Below are positions 1-11,817 of a stretch of 64,000 nucleotides of DNA, one piece after another. The DNA is from Ceratotherium simum simum. Its lineage: Eukaryota; Chordata; Mammalia; Perissodactyla; Rhinocerotidae. Within the stretch, counting starts at the first letter, position 1. Each line of letters begins with the position of its first letter. The notes beneath the pieces were generated by a model. It was given only the letters and a program-made list of their open reading frames with translations, was not told the origin of the DNA and did not search any database. Made by a program: the position numbers and the translations under genes. The DNA is taken from contig NW_004454225.1 in NCBI RefSeq assembly GCF_000283155.1, positions 3,427,451 to 3,491,450 on the forward strand, written 5' to 3'.

Positions 1-1192
1 TTGAAAAGTAGATAGAGTACGGAGCAGTTAGGGAACAACAGGCGACAGGCGGTCGTCAAGTGCTCAGAGTGGTGGCAGAGACAGGGCCCCAGGCTTTGGG
101 AAGAGATGCTGGCTTGCTATCCCTGGTGTTTGACAGTAATTGGAGTCGACTCGCCCGGCCTCGGAACCGTAGAGGCTGGGCGGCTGGCTGAGATTGAAGT
201 GACCAGTGGCTTTCTGCCTCCTGCATGCTTTTCCCCTCTCTAAACTGGAGTCCGAGGAGAGTGAAGCATGTTCTGCGGTACAGAAGGTGTGGCACACATT
301 TGGTGGGGGGAGTGTGGCAGACATTTGGTGGAGGTCTTTTCTTTTTAATAACTTTGTTGTACAATATAAGAATGGTGTGCAAAACCAGAAAGTAAGGATG
401 AAGGCAAAAGCAATCCTAAATCTCCCAACCCCGTCCACCATTGTCTTTGTCTACACCATAGACTGCCACTGGCTCTCTAACCTCTTGCAGGATCTGGTTC
501 TAGGCCTTGTCACCCAGAATGTGTTCATAAGTGTCCTGCCTCCTTGCCCTTGTCCAGTTGAGGCCCAATCTGCACATGTGAGGGGAGGGAAGGGGCTTGG
601 TGACGCCCTGCTTTGGGCCTGCCAGGGGCGACTTGTTGGTGACAGTCAGCTATCACAAGCATTGCAAGGCCCCTTGTTTAATCAGCTCAGCCAGACCATC
701 ACTGACCTCAAGTCTCATGCGAAGGCTCTGGAAAACAGGAGCAGGGTCTTCCTTGTCATGTCAAGGCAGCAGCCACTGCCTTTTTCTCCTCAGCTGGCTG
801 TCCTCCTGAGCCACAAGGAGAAGAGCAGCCTCTGAGACTTGGGGGAACTTTCCAAGGCTTGTGGCCACCACCTTACAGCTCCCAACCTTGAATGGAAGTA
901 CTAAGCTCCGTGCCAGGGGACACAGCACCCCCCTCACACACACCCGCACTGGACCAGTCCAGAACCACACGTGGCCTTGGGCTCTGCAATCTGGGGCTGA
1001 CCCCTGCCCCCACCTTCCAATGTTTTAGCAAGGTAGTTCTGGGGCTTGGTTGAGAAGGGGGTGTTGATCCTCTTTCAGAGGAGATAGCTGTGCCTTGGGT
1101 TCCTCTACGCACTTTCCATTTCCTCCGTAAAGACAAAATGGGCTCGTAAGTAGGACCCATTTAACCCTTGTCCTGGCCTTTCTCTTCTGCAG
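1..1192 (+). other. SREBF2 intron (upstream of first visible exon)
   Basis: No exon for the segment that precedes ADPIAQVHQ is present, so the window opens inside the intron. The acceptor TTCTCTTCTGCAG ends at 1192. Two overlapping ORFs on opposite strands here show no recognisable protein. I see no clear repeat family in it. Confidence 0.7.
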
Positions 1193-4100
1193 CCGACCCC
1201 ATTGCCCAGGTCCACCAGGCCTTTTGCAGGTACCTGCTAGAGCAAGCTGTGGAGTCCTTGGTGAAACCTCAGGCCAAGAAGAAGGCTGGAGATCAGGAAG
1301 AGGAGAGCTGGTAATGTCCCCAAGACCACCCCCCGCCTTGGGCTGTCTGCTCAGGAAGCTCAAGGGCAGCTGTGAAACAAGCCCTAGTGTAGGGTCTGCA
1401 GGGAAATCAAATGATCGCTCGTATTTATTTCTCAAACCTGGCAGCCCCACGAGAGCCCCGACCTGGCCTCTGCCCTTTTCTCCCAGACCCAGGATGTCAC
1501 TTTCCCCCTTTTTTCCTTCTTACCCATTCCTCACCAAGTGGAGTCAGTTCTTGGAGCAGGTCAGAGATTTTACTCGTTTCCTTTGCATTTTGGGGTGGGG
1601 AGGGGTGTCTGTTGAGGGGATAGGAATGGAATGTGGAGAGCTCAGCAGAAGGCAGACACCTCTGGCCCAAACATCTTGGGTACCCAGACCTTTATCGAGT
1701 GTGCCAAGCAATTCTTATTCTTATATAGTTATTTAGCGCAGTCTTTCCTTCGCAGAGTAAGTCCTGAGAGGCAGACAGTTGCCAAAGTCATTCTCATACA
1801 AGGCCCAGGTCCTGACTGCAGTGCACCTGAGTAGAGAGGGGAAGGCAGTTTTGCCTGGGAGATCAGAAAACTTCTGAGAGGAGACGACATTTGAACTGGA
1901 CCTTGAGGAGAGGGGTCAGGTTTCGGGGCCAAGGATGAAAAGAGAATGGCTGGCTTGCCTGGCAGAGGGAAGTGTCAGAAACATGCGAAGAAGGAAGCCT
2001 GTGGAAAGTATGAATGGTGTCAGGGGCAGGGCTCAGGGTATGCCTGGCATGATGGGGAAGAAGGGACCAGAAACGTCCGTTGGCTCTTAGAGCTGGAGGG
2101 CTGGACGGCCAGGCCATGAGCCTGGTCCTTGTGTACATTTTGATGTACCTGGGACCTTTTCTTCTCTTTCTAGTGAATTCTCCATTGCTCTGGAGTATCT
2201 GAAATTACTTAATTCTTTTGTGGACTCTGTGGGGATTGTGACCCCTCCTTTATCCAGCAGCTCCGTGCTCAAGTCAGCCCTTGGTAAGCATCTTGCAGGG
2301 TGGCTCCAGAGGCCTCAGGTTGCTTAATCTAGTCCTTCACAGACCTTGTGTGAAGTGTACACCTAAGAATCTTCTCTGGATCTGAGGTTTGCATCTACCG
2401 CTCCCCTGCAGCCCTGACTCACAGTTACCCCCTGGCTGGGCAGCTTTCTGGGGGCAGGAAATAATGATTCTCCTAGAAGTGGGATGGTGAGCAAGTGAAT
2501 GTCTTCTCTGGGCCCTGGCTGTGGGCCAGGTCAGCAACCTTCCCAGATGCCCAGAATGGGGAGCAAATGGTCCAGGTACTGGGGGCTGGTGGGGGCTCAC
2601 CTTTCAGATGCACAGTGCTCCCACCTCTCCCCTGAGGCTGCTCTTGGATCTGACACTGTGCTGAAGAGACCTTTCATCTGGGCGTCTGTACCGCTCCAGC
2701 TACCCATTGCCTTGGGTGACACAGTGCAAGCCCCTGACTGAATTGGCACCAGTCCATTCTTTTCTTCTATCCCTGAACTGTCATCAGGGTGGTGGCACCT
2801 CAGCTGCCACCTCTCGGACTTCTAAGGCAGCTGAGAGAAAGGGGGTGTCAAGCTCCTTTCTGGTCAGTCTCCTCATAGAAGGAAGGATCCAGAAAAACAG
2901 CCACCCCATCATGACCACTGATCTCGTGGCCAGTCTTTATTTCAGAATTTAGAAAAGAATGCACTCTTAGGCCTTTTATTTTACACGTCCATCCCACTGG
3001 CATCGCCAGATCACTAGTATAATTTTGCAGCTGAGAAAACTAAGCCTCAGAGAGGAGAAGACTTAAAGATTCTAAAGATTCTAATAGGAGCCTGTTACTA
3101 CAGAGACTATGGAAACACCGTTTTTCATGGCTATTTTAAGTTTAGGTTGTTTCCAGCTTTTTACTTAAAAATAACACGACAGTGAACATCTTTGTTAAAC
3201 TTTTTTTCTCTATTTAGAAATAGAGAAAATTTCTTTGTGATAGACTGCCAAAAATGGGATTACTAGGTTAACAGGAGTGAACATTTTTAAGGCTGTTGAT
3301 ACATATTGCTGAGAGATTGTGCTGGTTGATGCTCCCACCAGAAATGTGAGGGGGCATCCCAGACCCTAGCCCATCCCCAGAAGGTAGAGGTGGCACATGC
3401 CACGTGGGAACCAGGTGCAGCGAGCTGGGCTGAGCGCCGCAGATCTGGTTTCTGTGGGTAACATCTGGTACTGCTCCCCTCTAGGTCCAGACGTTGTCTG
3501 TCGGTGGTGGACGTCCGCAATCACTGTGGCCATCAGCTGGCTCCAGGGAGACGACGCCGCTGTGCGCGCTCATTTTACTGAAGTGGAGCGTATCCCCAGG
3601 GCCTTGGAAGTGACAGAGTGCGTAGGCCTCCTCAACCACGTACTTGCTTCTTTCCAGGGGAATCCCAAAAGCCGGTGTGCCAGGCTCCCTTGTCTGGGTT
3701 AGCGGGAGAGAGCAGGTCTGGGTGGCCATTGGGGTGTAGGGTCAGGTAGCCCCAGGGGCTGCATGATAGATGGAGAGATAAAATGAGGGAGGAAGAGGGC
3801 ACCACAGAGACACCGAGGCTGGCAGGCACATCTGTCTGTCTGTGTGTCGTCCCAGCTTCCGGGGCCTCCTCCCACAGCCTCCGTGGAGCCACAGGCTATC
3901 AGGGAGGGAGAGTGGTGTGGCTCCCAGCATTTCCGGAAGCTCGTGGTGGAGCCAGGCAGTGTGGTGATGGCTCACGGCCAGCACAGGGCTTGTGAGGGCC
4001 CGAGGAGCCTTCCCTCATGTGCCAGCATGGGAGCCACTTTCCCCCTGTCAGCCATGTCCTGTAAAGGGCTTTTAGCACAGGCATAAGGCATAATGGGAGA

Positions 4101-7100
4101 GCTTTTTTTCTTTTTTGTGAGGAGGACCAGCCCCGAGCTAACATCCACTGCCAATCCTCCTCTTTTTTGCTGAGGAAGACTGGCCCTGGGCTAACATCCA
4201 TGCCCATCTTCCTCTACTTTATATGGGACGCCGCCACAGCATGGCTTAACCAGCGGTGCGTCGGTGCGCACCCGGGATCCGAACTGGCGAACCCCGGGCC
4301 GCCGCAGCAGAGCGCGTGCACTTAACCGCTTGCGCCACCGGGCCGGCCCCCGGGAGAGCTTTTGACAGTCCTCTTTGGGGACTCCTGCCTGTGGGACTTT
4401 GCCCTGTAGTGACAGGCAGACCCTGCCTGCCAACACCTTGGCTGTGTCTGACTAGATCTGAGTGTCCTTGACATCTTCTGCCACTCAAGAGAAACTTTAA
4501 AATGCTCCAAGGCAGAAAGGGCCCCCAAGGTCCTCCCGCAGAGCCAAGGCTGTAGGATTTCCCATCAAGCAACTCTTTTTTTTTTTTTTTTTTTTGTGAG
4601 GAATATTGGCCCTGAGGTCATATCTGTTGCCAATCTTCCTCTTTTTTGTTTTTTGTTTTTTTTTTTCATTTTTCTCCCCAAAGCCCCCAGTACATAGTTG
4701 TATATCCTAGTTGTAGATCCTTCTAGTTCTTCTGTATGGGAAGCTGCCTCAGCATGGCTTGATGAGCGATGAGAAAGTCTGTGCCCAGGATCCGAACCGG
4801 CAAACACACGAACTTAACCACTATGCCACTGGGCCGGCCCCTCAAGCAGACTCTTAACCAGGAGAGCAGGAGGGAGCTGAGAAAAGTGGGTCCAGGGAGG
4901 TTCCCTAAAGTAGGTCTGACACCCCAATTTCATTTAAGCAACCCATTCTTTTTTTTTTTTGTGAGCAAGATCAGCCCTGAGCTAACATCCGTGCTAATCC
5001 TCCTCTTTTTGCTGAGGAAGACTGGCTCTAAGCTAACATCTATTGCCAATCTTCCTCCTTTTTTTCCCCCAAAGCCCCAGTAGATAGTTGCATGTCGTAG
5101 TTGCACATCCTTCTAGTTGCTGTATGTGGGACGCGGCCTCAGCATGGCCGGAGAAGCAGTGCATTGGTGTGCGCCCGGGATCCGAACCTGGGCCGCACTT
5201 AACCGCTAAGCCACGGGGCTGGCCCTAAGTAACCCATTCTTAAGCGCCCTGACCAGTGAGCATCCAGCTCTGTATTAGACTCTACCCTGTATGCTTTCTC
5301 CCAGCCAACATGCCTGGGGAAACGGAGGCTTGGTGAATAAGTTGTCTAAAGTCATCTCACTTCTGAGCAACAGAGCCCTGGCATGCAGCTAAGATCCTCA
5401 GCAGGCATTCCTCCCCCCTGAATATAGTCACGCCAGGGGCCCTTTGCTCTTCAGGGATAATGATGCTGTGGGAACCCTCCCCCAACCCCATCATCCCCAT
5501 CCTTTCCCCAATCTGCTCTGTGAAAAGGGAGTAAGTTTCTCCAGAGGGCTTAACACCAGCTTCTGGGGGAATGGCCCCTTAGAGAGCAAGTGTAAATAAT
5601 GGGGCCAACTTCATGTCACCACAGGTAGCAGCAAGTGGTATTGTGGCCATTCGATAGATGAGGAAACTGAGGTACAGATTGTTTGAATGACCATCTTAGG
5701 TAGCTTCTTAGTGGCAGTCCTGGTGGTTGAGCCTGGGTCTCTGATCCCTTCCTCTCAGCCACACGCCCCATTTTGGGGTCTCCTGCACCCCTTCCACGAT
5801 TCCATCATTCATTCAGCAAATACGTAACTGAGGGCCTACTTGGTGCTGGCTGCATTCTAGGCTCTGGGAGGCAGCAGTGAACAAGATAACAAGTTATGGC
5901 CGTAAGCAAATAGGCAGTGTCCTGTCCTGCACAGGCGCTCTTCTGTGGGGGGCTGTTGCCAATGCCAGTGCATCTCTTCAGCTTCAGAAGGGGTTCTGGG
6001 CCAGAAGCATATCAGCCTCCAAGGGTTCACACAGCGTCTGGTGAGGGAGGGAGGCCCATAAACCAAGAGTTGGTGTCAGGGGAGCAGAGGTGGGTACAAA
6101 GGGCCTGACACAGTGGGCAGCGAAAGGAGGCTTGTAGGGAGCAGGAAATGGAGTGGACAGGACAGGAGAAGGTGGACCAGGGGGCTCAGCAGTGGAACAA
6201 GTCTCAGGAGATGAGTGAGAAAGGGTATTTCAGGTAAAGGCACCCACGTCAGCAGAGGCACAGGAGTGAGGAGGGGAGAGGAGATGAGCTCTGGTTGCCT
6301 GAAGCTGGGTCAGAGAGACGGGAGACGGGCCATGGCTAGACTGGGAAGGGACCTGCATGGCCATGAATGACCCTGCAGATTGTTCTTCCTTGCTTCCTCC
6401 TCTCCAGCCATGCTCGCTCCTGGATAGTCTCACATGCCTTAGACACCCAGGACCTTAGCACATGCTGCTCCTTTGCCTGGAGCCCTCCTCCCTAGAAATT
6501 CACATGGCTCACTCCCCTAGTTCCTTCAGGTCTCTGCCCAAATGTCACCTTTCCAGAGAGGTCATCCTTGACCATCCTTTATAAAATGTCACCCCCTTCC
6601 TCTGCTTGACTTTCCTTCATGGCGCTTCCCCTGCCTGGCATTGTGTATTCAGTGTTTGAGGCCTTTATTATCTGACTCCTTCACTGGAGAGTGAGCGCCT
6701 GTGGGTAGGGTCTTGACTTGTTCCTGGGGCTCCTAGAATGAAGGAAGTCCTGTAGGAGTGGAGGGCCCACCTTCACTCAGGGCTGGCATTTCAGATCTGG
6801 AACTGGGGACCTGGAACCATCATGGCAGCATTTGAGTCAACACTCATGTGTCACCGCAGTGTGGGGTTTGGTGGTCACCAGCTTGGGCTCCCTCTCATGC
6901 CACCAGGTGACACGCACTGACCTCCTGCCTCCCTCTCACCACCCAGGAGCCCCCTGTTGAAGGCCGTCTTCCACACCTGCAGAGCCATGCACGCCTCTCT
7001 CTCTGGGAAGGCGGATGGGCAGCAGAGTTCCTTCTGCCACTGTGAGAGGGCCAGCGGCCACCTGTGGAGCAGCCTCAATGTCAGCGGGGCCACCTGCGAC

Positions 7101-10100
7101 CCTGCCCTCAATCACGTGAGTGGGGCTTACCTGGCCCCTCAGGGAGGTGCTCAGCTCTGGTGGCTGAGAACACTCCAGCCTGCCTTGAACTTATCCAGCC
7201 TGTGAGGCTTCCTGAGAGACAGAAACCAGGCTAGCAGCCCCCTTCCCCAAAACGTAGCCCGCTAGCCCAGGTGGGCTCCCTTTTTAGTCCTTGGCGCAAA
7301 CGTGTTTCCACGTGTACCTTTCCTAGGCTCCCTGACTCCCAGATCCTGCTGGCCCTCAGCTCTGTCAGCCCAGGTGAACTGCAGCTGGTATTTCTTCCCC
7401 TCAAGGGCTCTGCATTTGCTCCAGGGAGCTTGCATGGCTCCCCAGGCTCCTTCAGGCCAGGCTTGGAGTGGGCCCCTGCCCCCTTGCGCACACATGCCCC
7501 GAGCCGACTGGCCGCCCTGGGTGCCTCTGTGGCTGGCCGCACACCTCCTGGCGGGCAGCTGTGGTGCATTGTAGTTGCATTGCATGTTCTGGCTGTACCC
7601 GTGCAATGTTTCCACAGTGCATCACAGAGGCCTGCCCAGCCCTCGAGCGACTGCCCACCCATGCCTTGTTAGAGGGCTCTGCTGTCACTGTTGGTACAAA
7701 GCATGGCCATCCTGGGAGAAGGGAGGTGGGGGTGCATGCAGCTGGAAGGGCAGCGTCGTCTGCTCACCTAGGAGGAGCACGGTTTCACTCCAGAAAGGGA
7801 AGGCGAGGTATATCCTGGAGGGTCAGACTCTGAGCTCCTCACTGGGGTTTGGTCCCAGGTGGCTAGGCTGGCACTTCTGGCTAGAGGTCGTCAGTGGCCC
7901 TGGACACAGGTGAACCCAGGACAGCGCGCCAGCCCTACAGGACAGGCAGTGTGCAGAAAGGGCCCAAGACCAAAGGCCTGTGGTGGGCCACATCTCACTT
8001 TGTGCCTTTCTTCTGCTGGTCTCTCGTAGTATTTGTCTTCATAAGAGAACAGTTGCAGCTGAGTCTGGGGAACAAGAGGCCGCGGGCACCCTTGGGGCTG
8101 GGATTCCTGGGTGGCAGTTCTGTGTGGGAGAGTGGGCCTAGAAAAGGGAGACTCCGTGGGGCCTGGAGGCCTTCAGAGGGCAGAATCCAGCCCCAGGCTG
8201 CTCCCCCTACCCAGAGGGGCTCCGCCAGTGCTTCACCGCTTAGAAGTGCCAAGAAAACTTAGAACTTTTGTTTGAGCAGGGGGCCTCATCCGTGTCCCTT
8301 TGAGGCTGTCAGCAGCCAGAAAACAGTGTAGCCAAGGGTCAGGGCACTGAGCAGTCCCGGGGCAGGGTCCAGGGTGGGGTCTGGGGCAGCACTGTGACCT
8401 CCCCAGGTCCAGCAGCCTGGAGAAGGGGAAAGCCAGGCTGGGTGAGATGAGGAATGGCCTGGGGGAGTCAGTCTGAACCTGAGGGCCACATGTGACTTAT
8501 CTCAAAAAGGACTCGGCTGTCTCCTCACTCTCACTGCTGCCTGGTGCCCATGGGCCTCCAGAGCCAGGCAGGCAGTCCAGCCTCGTGGGTGCTGTGCAGA
8601 GTGTGAGGCCCGTGCTCGTGGGACATCCATGTCTAATAGTGGCCACCATTGACTGAGTGCTTCCAGGGACCAGGCGTGGTGCCCACGCCCAGTGCCCTCA
8701 TGTTATGCTCACAACAGCCCTGGGTACCCATTTTGTGGATAAAGAAACTGAGGCTCAGAGAGGTTCAGTCGTGTGCCAGGGTCATATAGCTAATCAGTGA
8801 CAACCACGATTGATCCAGGTCAGTGGGTCTAAATCTAAGCATTAACTGCTCTGTGGTTCTGCCTTCTTGGGCTTCTGTCTCCCCCACCCCAGAGGCCACT
8901 CAGGCTGAGCCTTGGCTGCCGTATGTTGAAGAGAGCCAAGCCTCCCTCCCTTCCCCCACGCCCCCCATCTCCAGCCTATGCTGCCACTTCAGGCTTCTTG
9001 ATTCTACTGGAGCGGCAGGGCCTTGGCACCTTTTGGGTATCAATCTTCAGGCGAGCCATGGGGGGGCTCCCATGAGGTGGGAGGAACCTGTGCTTTCCTG
9101 GCAGACCCATGAAGGTTTATTCCTGCCCTACCACTTGTGTCCCTACACAAGCTCTGTCCCTCTCTGAGAGGGACACCTCACCTGCAGAAGGGGGAGAACA
9201 GGTCTCCCACTTGGGGCCATGGAAAGGACTGGATGCTGGGAGCCCAAGTTTGCCCTTCATCTGTTCTCCTGCTCTCTGTGGAGTGTTTTCCAGGTTGCCT
9301 CATCAGCTCTCCACTCCCAGGGCTGCCGAGGGTTGGGCTGGGGAGGGCCTGGTAGGTGCTGGGCTCCCTGCCCCAGCAACAGGCCCATCACCTGTCTCCT
9401 CCCTCGTGGCTCACCCCATAGGTGGTCCAGCTGCTGACCTGTGACCTGCTACTGTCGCTGCGGACAGCACTCTGGCAAAAGCAGGCAGGAGCCAGCCAGG
9501 CCCTGGGCGAGACCTACCACGCGTCAGGTGCTGAGCTGGCTGGCTTCCAGCGGGACCTGGGGAGCCTGCGCAGGCTAGCCCACAGCTTCCGCCCAGCCTA
9601 CCGCAAGGTGAGGCCCGGCACCCATGCGGGGTTGTGGAGCTGGCCTCTGGGTCAGCTGGGTGACCTGTCAGTCACTGGGCTGGGTGCATGTGTCCCTTTG
9701 TTTAGCTCATGGTGGTTGAGGACCTGCCATGTGCCCAGCCTTGGAGCGTGGTGGTGAGCAGGCCACACGGCCCACAGAGAGAGAGACCAGCATGGATGCA
9801 CCTCACCAGTCAAAGGCTGGGAGGGGACAGGCTCCGAGGGCAGTGGGAGCAAGGAGGGGCTCCTGGCCCTGTCTGGAGTGGGGTTGGGGGGACACAAGGG
9901 AGCTCCACTCTGGCTTTCATAACTGGTGTCAGAGTGATAGACTCTCCTTAGAACTGCATTTAATCATTTTTCTGAGCCACTGGGAGCTTCGGTGTGCTGC
10001 ATGACGCTTTCTACATAACATCCCCTTGGCGATGGCCATGGGATCTGAGATGAGTCTCTGAGGGCAGTTAATAACTGGGCTTACTAGACTCAAATCATTT

Positions 10101-11817
10101 TCTTGTTTGTTTTACTTTTATGCTAGAGTAATATAATTGACATATTTTTGCCTGAATTATTTTCCAATTCAAGTGAGTGGCCAGAAGTGTCAGTGAAGGG
10201 GAAGGGCTGTGTTTGGAAGGGCACGAAAAAGGAGAAGAGCTCAGAGAGAGGCTGCCCTCACCCTAGGGTGCTGTGGGACCCTCACAGGGTTACACTGTAG
10301 CCACTGTGTGCAGCGAGCCAGGACAGACACAGCAGACAAAACATAACCATCAGAGAACTACCCCTCACTGTGGCAAAGAGGAAGTGTGCCCCAAGGCTCT
10401 TGGCAGCACTCTGTCTGCTCGGGGCGGCTGGCATCAAAGGCCTCTTGAAACACCGTTTCCATCCTGCCCCTCCCCTGCTGAAACTCTTCCGGGCCCTCCC
10501 CACAGCCTGCGATATTAAGGTATAAAAGCGCCTTGAGATTTTAAGAAATTCAAGACCTAGGCCTGGCCCCTCACCCACTAGGGACTCATATTTACAGAAG
10601 AGCTGCCGCCTTTCACCGGGCAGCCTCCCAGGACCTGAGGCTTCACCCCAGTACTTGTCTTCTGACCCCAGAGGGCGTGTTGGCGCTCCTCACCAGCAGA
10701 GGGAAGCAGCCCTCTGCCTCCTCAGCTCGCTGTCTCGCTCCTGCCCCCGCCAGGTGGCCTGTGCTGTGTTCCCTGCTCCTGCCCCTCTCCCAGGTTTCTG
10801 GCTTGTATCGGGGGTCAGAGTAAGGACAACAGAGGTTGCTTTCAAGGGGTGAGCAGTGCAGGTTAGCGTGGAGAGGAGAAGGTGTCATCAGGTGCAGACG
10901 AGATGCCGCAGGGAGAGGTACCTCCTGGGGCACAGGCGGTGAGGACCCAGGGCTTGACTGCGTCCTGCCCGCACCTCCCCAGGTGTTCCTGCATGAAGCC
11001 ACCGTGCGCCTGATGGCAGGAGCCAGCCCCACCCGCACCCACCAGCTGCTGGAGCACAGCTTGCGGCGGCGCACTGCTCAGAACACCAAGCATGGTAAGT
11101 GCGCCAGCACCCCAGCTCGAAGTCCTGGTGGGGGCCCTGCCTGAGCAGGGGAGGAGCCCAGCCCAGCACTTACCTCGGTGGAGCTGCAGTGTGTGTCCAC
11201 ATCTGCAGTGTTCTCAGAGGTGGTGTGAGAATAAAATGTCCAAGGCCTAATTTGGTGTGTTGCAGGGCTGGGGGTGGGCGTTGGTCGGGTGGTTGTGGGT
11301 CCAGCCTCAGGAGTGGGGAGGAGAGGGCTGGGGATGTTGTCCCAGTGCAGGAGCCGGGGTAGAAGCGTGGGCCCCAGAGCCAGACTGCATCTCAGCTCCC
11401 ACTGCAGAGCAGTAGCCTTGTGATGCAGCCAAGTTCATGTCCTCTCGTCTGTGAACTTGGGAGGACATTAGCACCTATCTCCCTGGGTGGGTGTGAGGAT
11501 TAAATAAATGAGTCCACATCAAGCCCCTGGAACAGCACCTGCAGCCTAGCGGGCCCTCAGCAGCTAGTTCCTACCTGTATCTCATCATTCCCACAGGAGA
11601 GGTGGACACCTGGCCCGGCCAGCGAGAGCGGGCCACCGCCATCCTGCTGGCCTGCCGCCACCTTCCCCTCTCCTTCCTCTCCTCCCCGGGCCAGCGGGCA
11701 GTGCTGCTGGCCGAGGCAGCCCGTACCCTGGAGAAGGTGGGCGACCGTCGCTCCTGCAACGACTGCCAGCAGATGATTGTCAAGCTGGGGGGCGGCACTG
11801 CCATCGCCGCCTCCTGA
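1193..11817 (+). CDS. SREBF2: SREBP-2 (sterol regulatory element-binding protein 2), C-terminal seven coding exons
   Basis: Coding exons read directly at 1193-1310, 2174-2283, 3485-3617, 6947-7115, 9422-9607, 10983-11094 and 11597-11817, each with AG/GT borders and matching codon phase; TGA at 11815-11817. Together they encode about 349 residues, the C-terminal regulatory half of SREBP-2, ending GGGTAIAAS. This part faces the cytosol on the ER membrane and binds the WD40 domain of SCAP; the DNA-binding bHLH-zipper and both membrane segments lie upstream of the window. Recognisable stretches include [45 protein letters not shown] and [20 protein letters not shown], which differ clearly from the SREBP-1 tail and fix the paralogue. 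No frameshift or stop. Exon numbers 13-19 are inferred from the MIR33A-containing intron being intron 16. Bases 1-1192 lie in the preceding intron. The gene activates cholesterol-synthesis and LDL-receptor genes after proteolytic release. Confidence 0.97.
4107..4351 (-). mobile_element. ERE SINE
   Basis: Reverse-strand equine repetitive element: poly-T at the left, AGCTAACATCC repeats, and the head GGCCGGCCC at the right end. Flanked by the 12-bp duplication GGGAGAGCTTTT at 4095-4106 and 4352-4363. In a SREBF2 intron. Confidence 0.93.
4578..4841 (-). mobile_element. ERE SINE
   Basis: Reverse-strand element with a long poly-T and the head GGGCCGGCCCC at the right end; flanks TCAAGCAACTCTT (4565-4577) and TCAAGCAGACTCTT (4842-4855) are a target duplication with one insertion. 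In the same SREBF2 intron, 220 bp from the previous copy. Confidence 0.9.
4951..5226 (-). mobile_element. ERE SINE
   Basis: Third reverse-strand copy in this intron. The 15-bp duplication AAGCAACCCATTCTT (4936-4950) recurs with one change as AAGTAACCCATTCTT (5227-5241). Confidence 0.92.
6400..6735 (+). repeat. L2 LINE 3'-end fragment
   Basis: Diverged match to the L2 3' region: CACATGGCTCACTCCCCTAG, TTCAGGTCTCTGCCCAAATG, TCACCTTTCCAGAGAGG, then AT-richer sequence. In a SREBF2 intron. Confidence 0.7.
7559..7627 (+). ncRNA. MIR33A: pre-microRNA miR-33a in SREBF2 intron
   Basis: A 69-base hairpin lies in the SREBF2 intron between exons 6947-7115 and 9422-9607, same strand as its host. The 5p arm GTGCATTGTAGTTGCATTGCA is at 7564-7584 and the 3p arm starting CAATGTTTCC is at about 7604-7625; the ends CTGTGGTGCA and TGCATCACAG pair. 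The mature 5p sequence equals the human one as I know it; a few differences fall in the loop. miR-33a represses ABCA1 and other cholesterol-efflux and fatty-acid-oxidation genes and is co-transcribed with SREBF2, so the locus couples sterol synthesis to retention. Confidence 0.97.
8635..8820 (-). repeat. MIR SINE fragment
   Basis: Reverse MIR-like sequence: ACTGAGTGCTTCC, CATTTTGTGGATAAAGAAAC, TGAGGCTCAGAGAGGTTCAG, a diverged copy of the mammalian-wide element. In the MIR33A-containing SREBF2 intron. Confidence 0.7.
11361..11573 (+). repeat. MIR SINE
   Basis: Forward MIR-like sequence from CAGAGCCAGACTGC through TGTGAGGATTAAATAAATGA to the CAGCACCTGCAGCC end. In the last SREBF2 intron, ending just before the final exon. 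Confidence 0.65.

Noticed and set aside
206..835. 209-codon plus-strand ORF in the first SREBF2 intron
   Set aside because: No recognisable domain, no splice context tying it to SREBF2, and an overlapping minus-strand frame is equally open.
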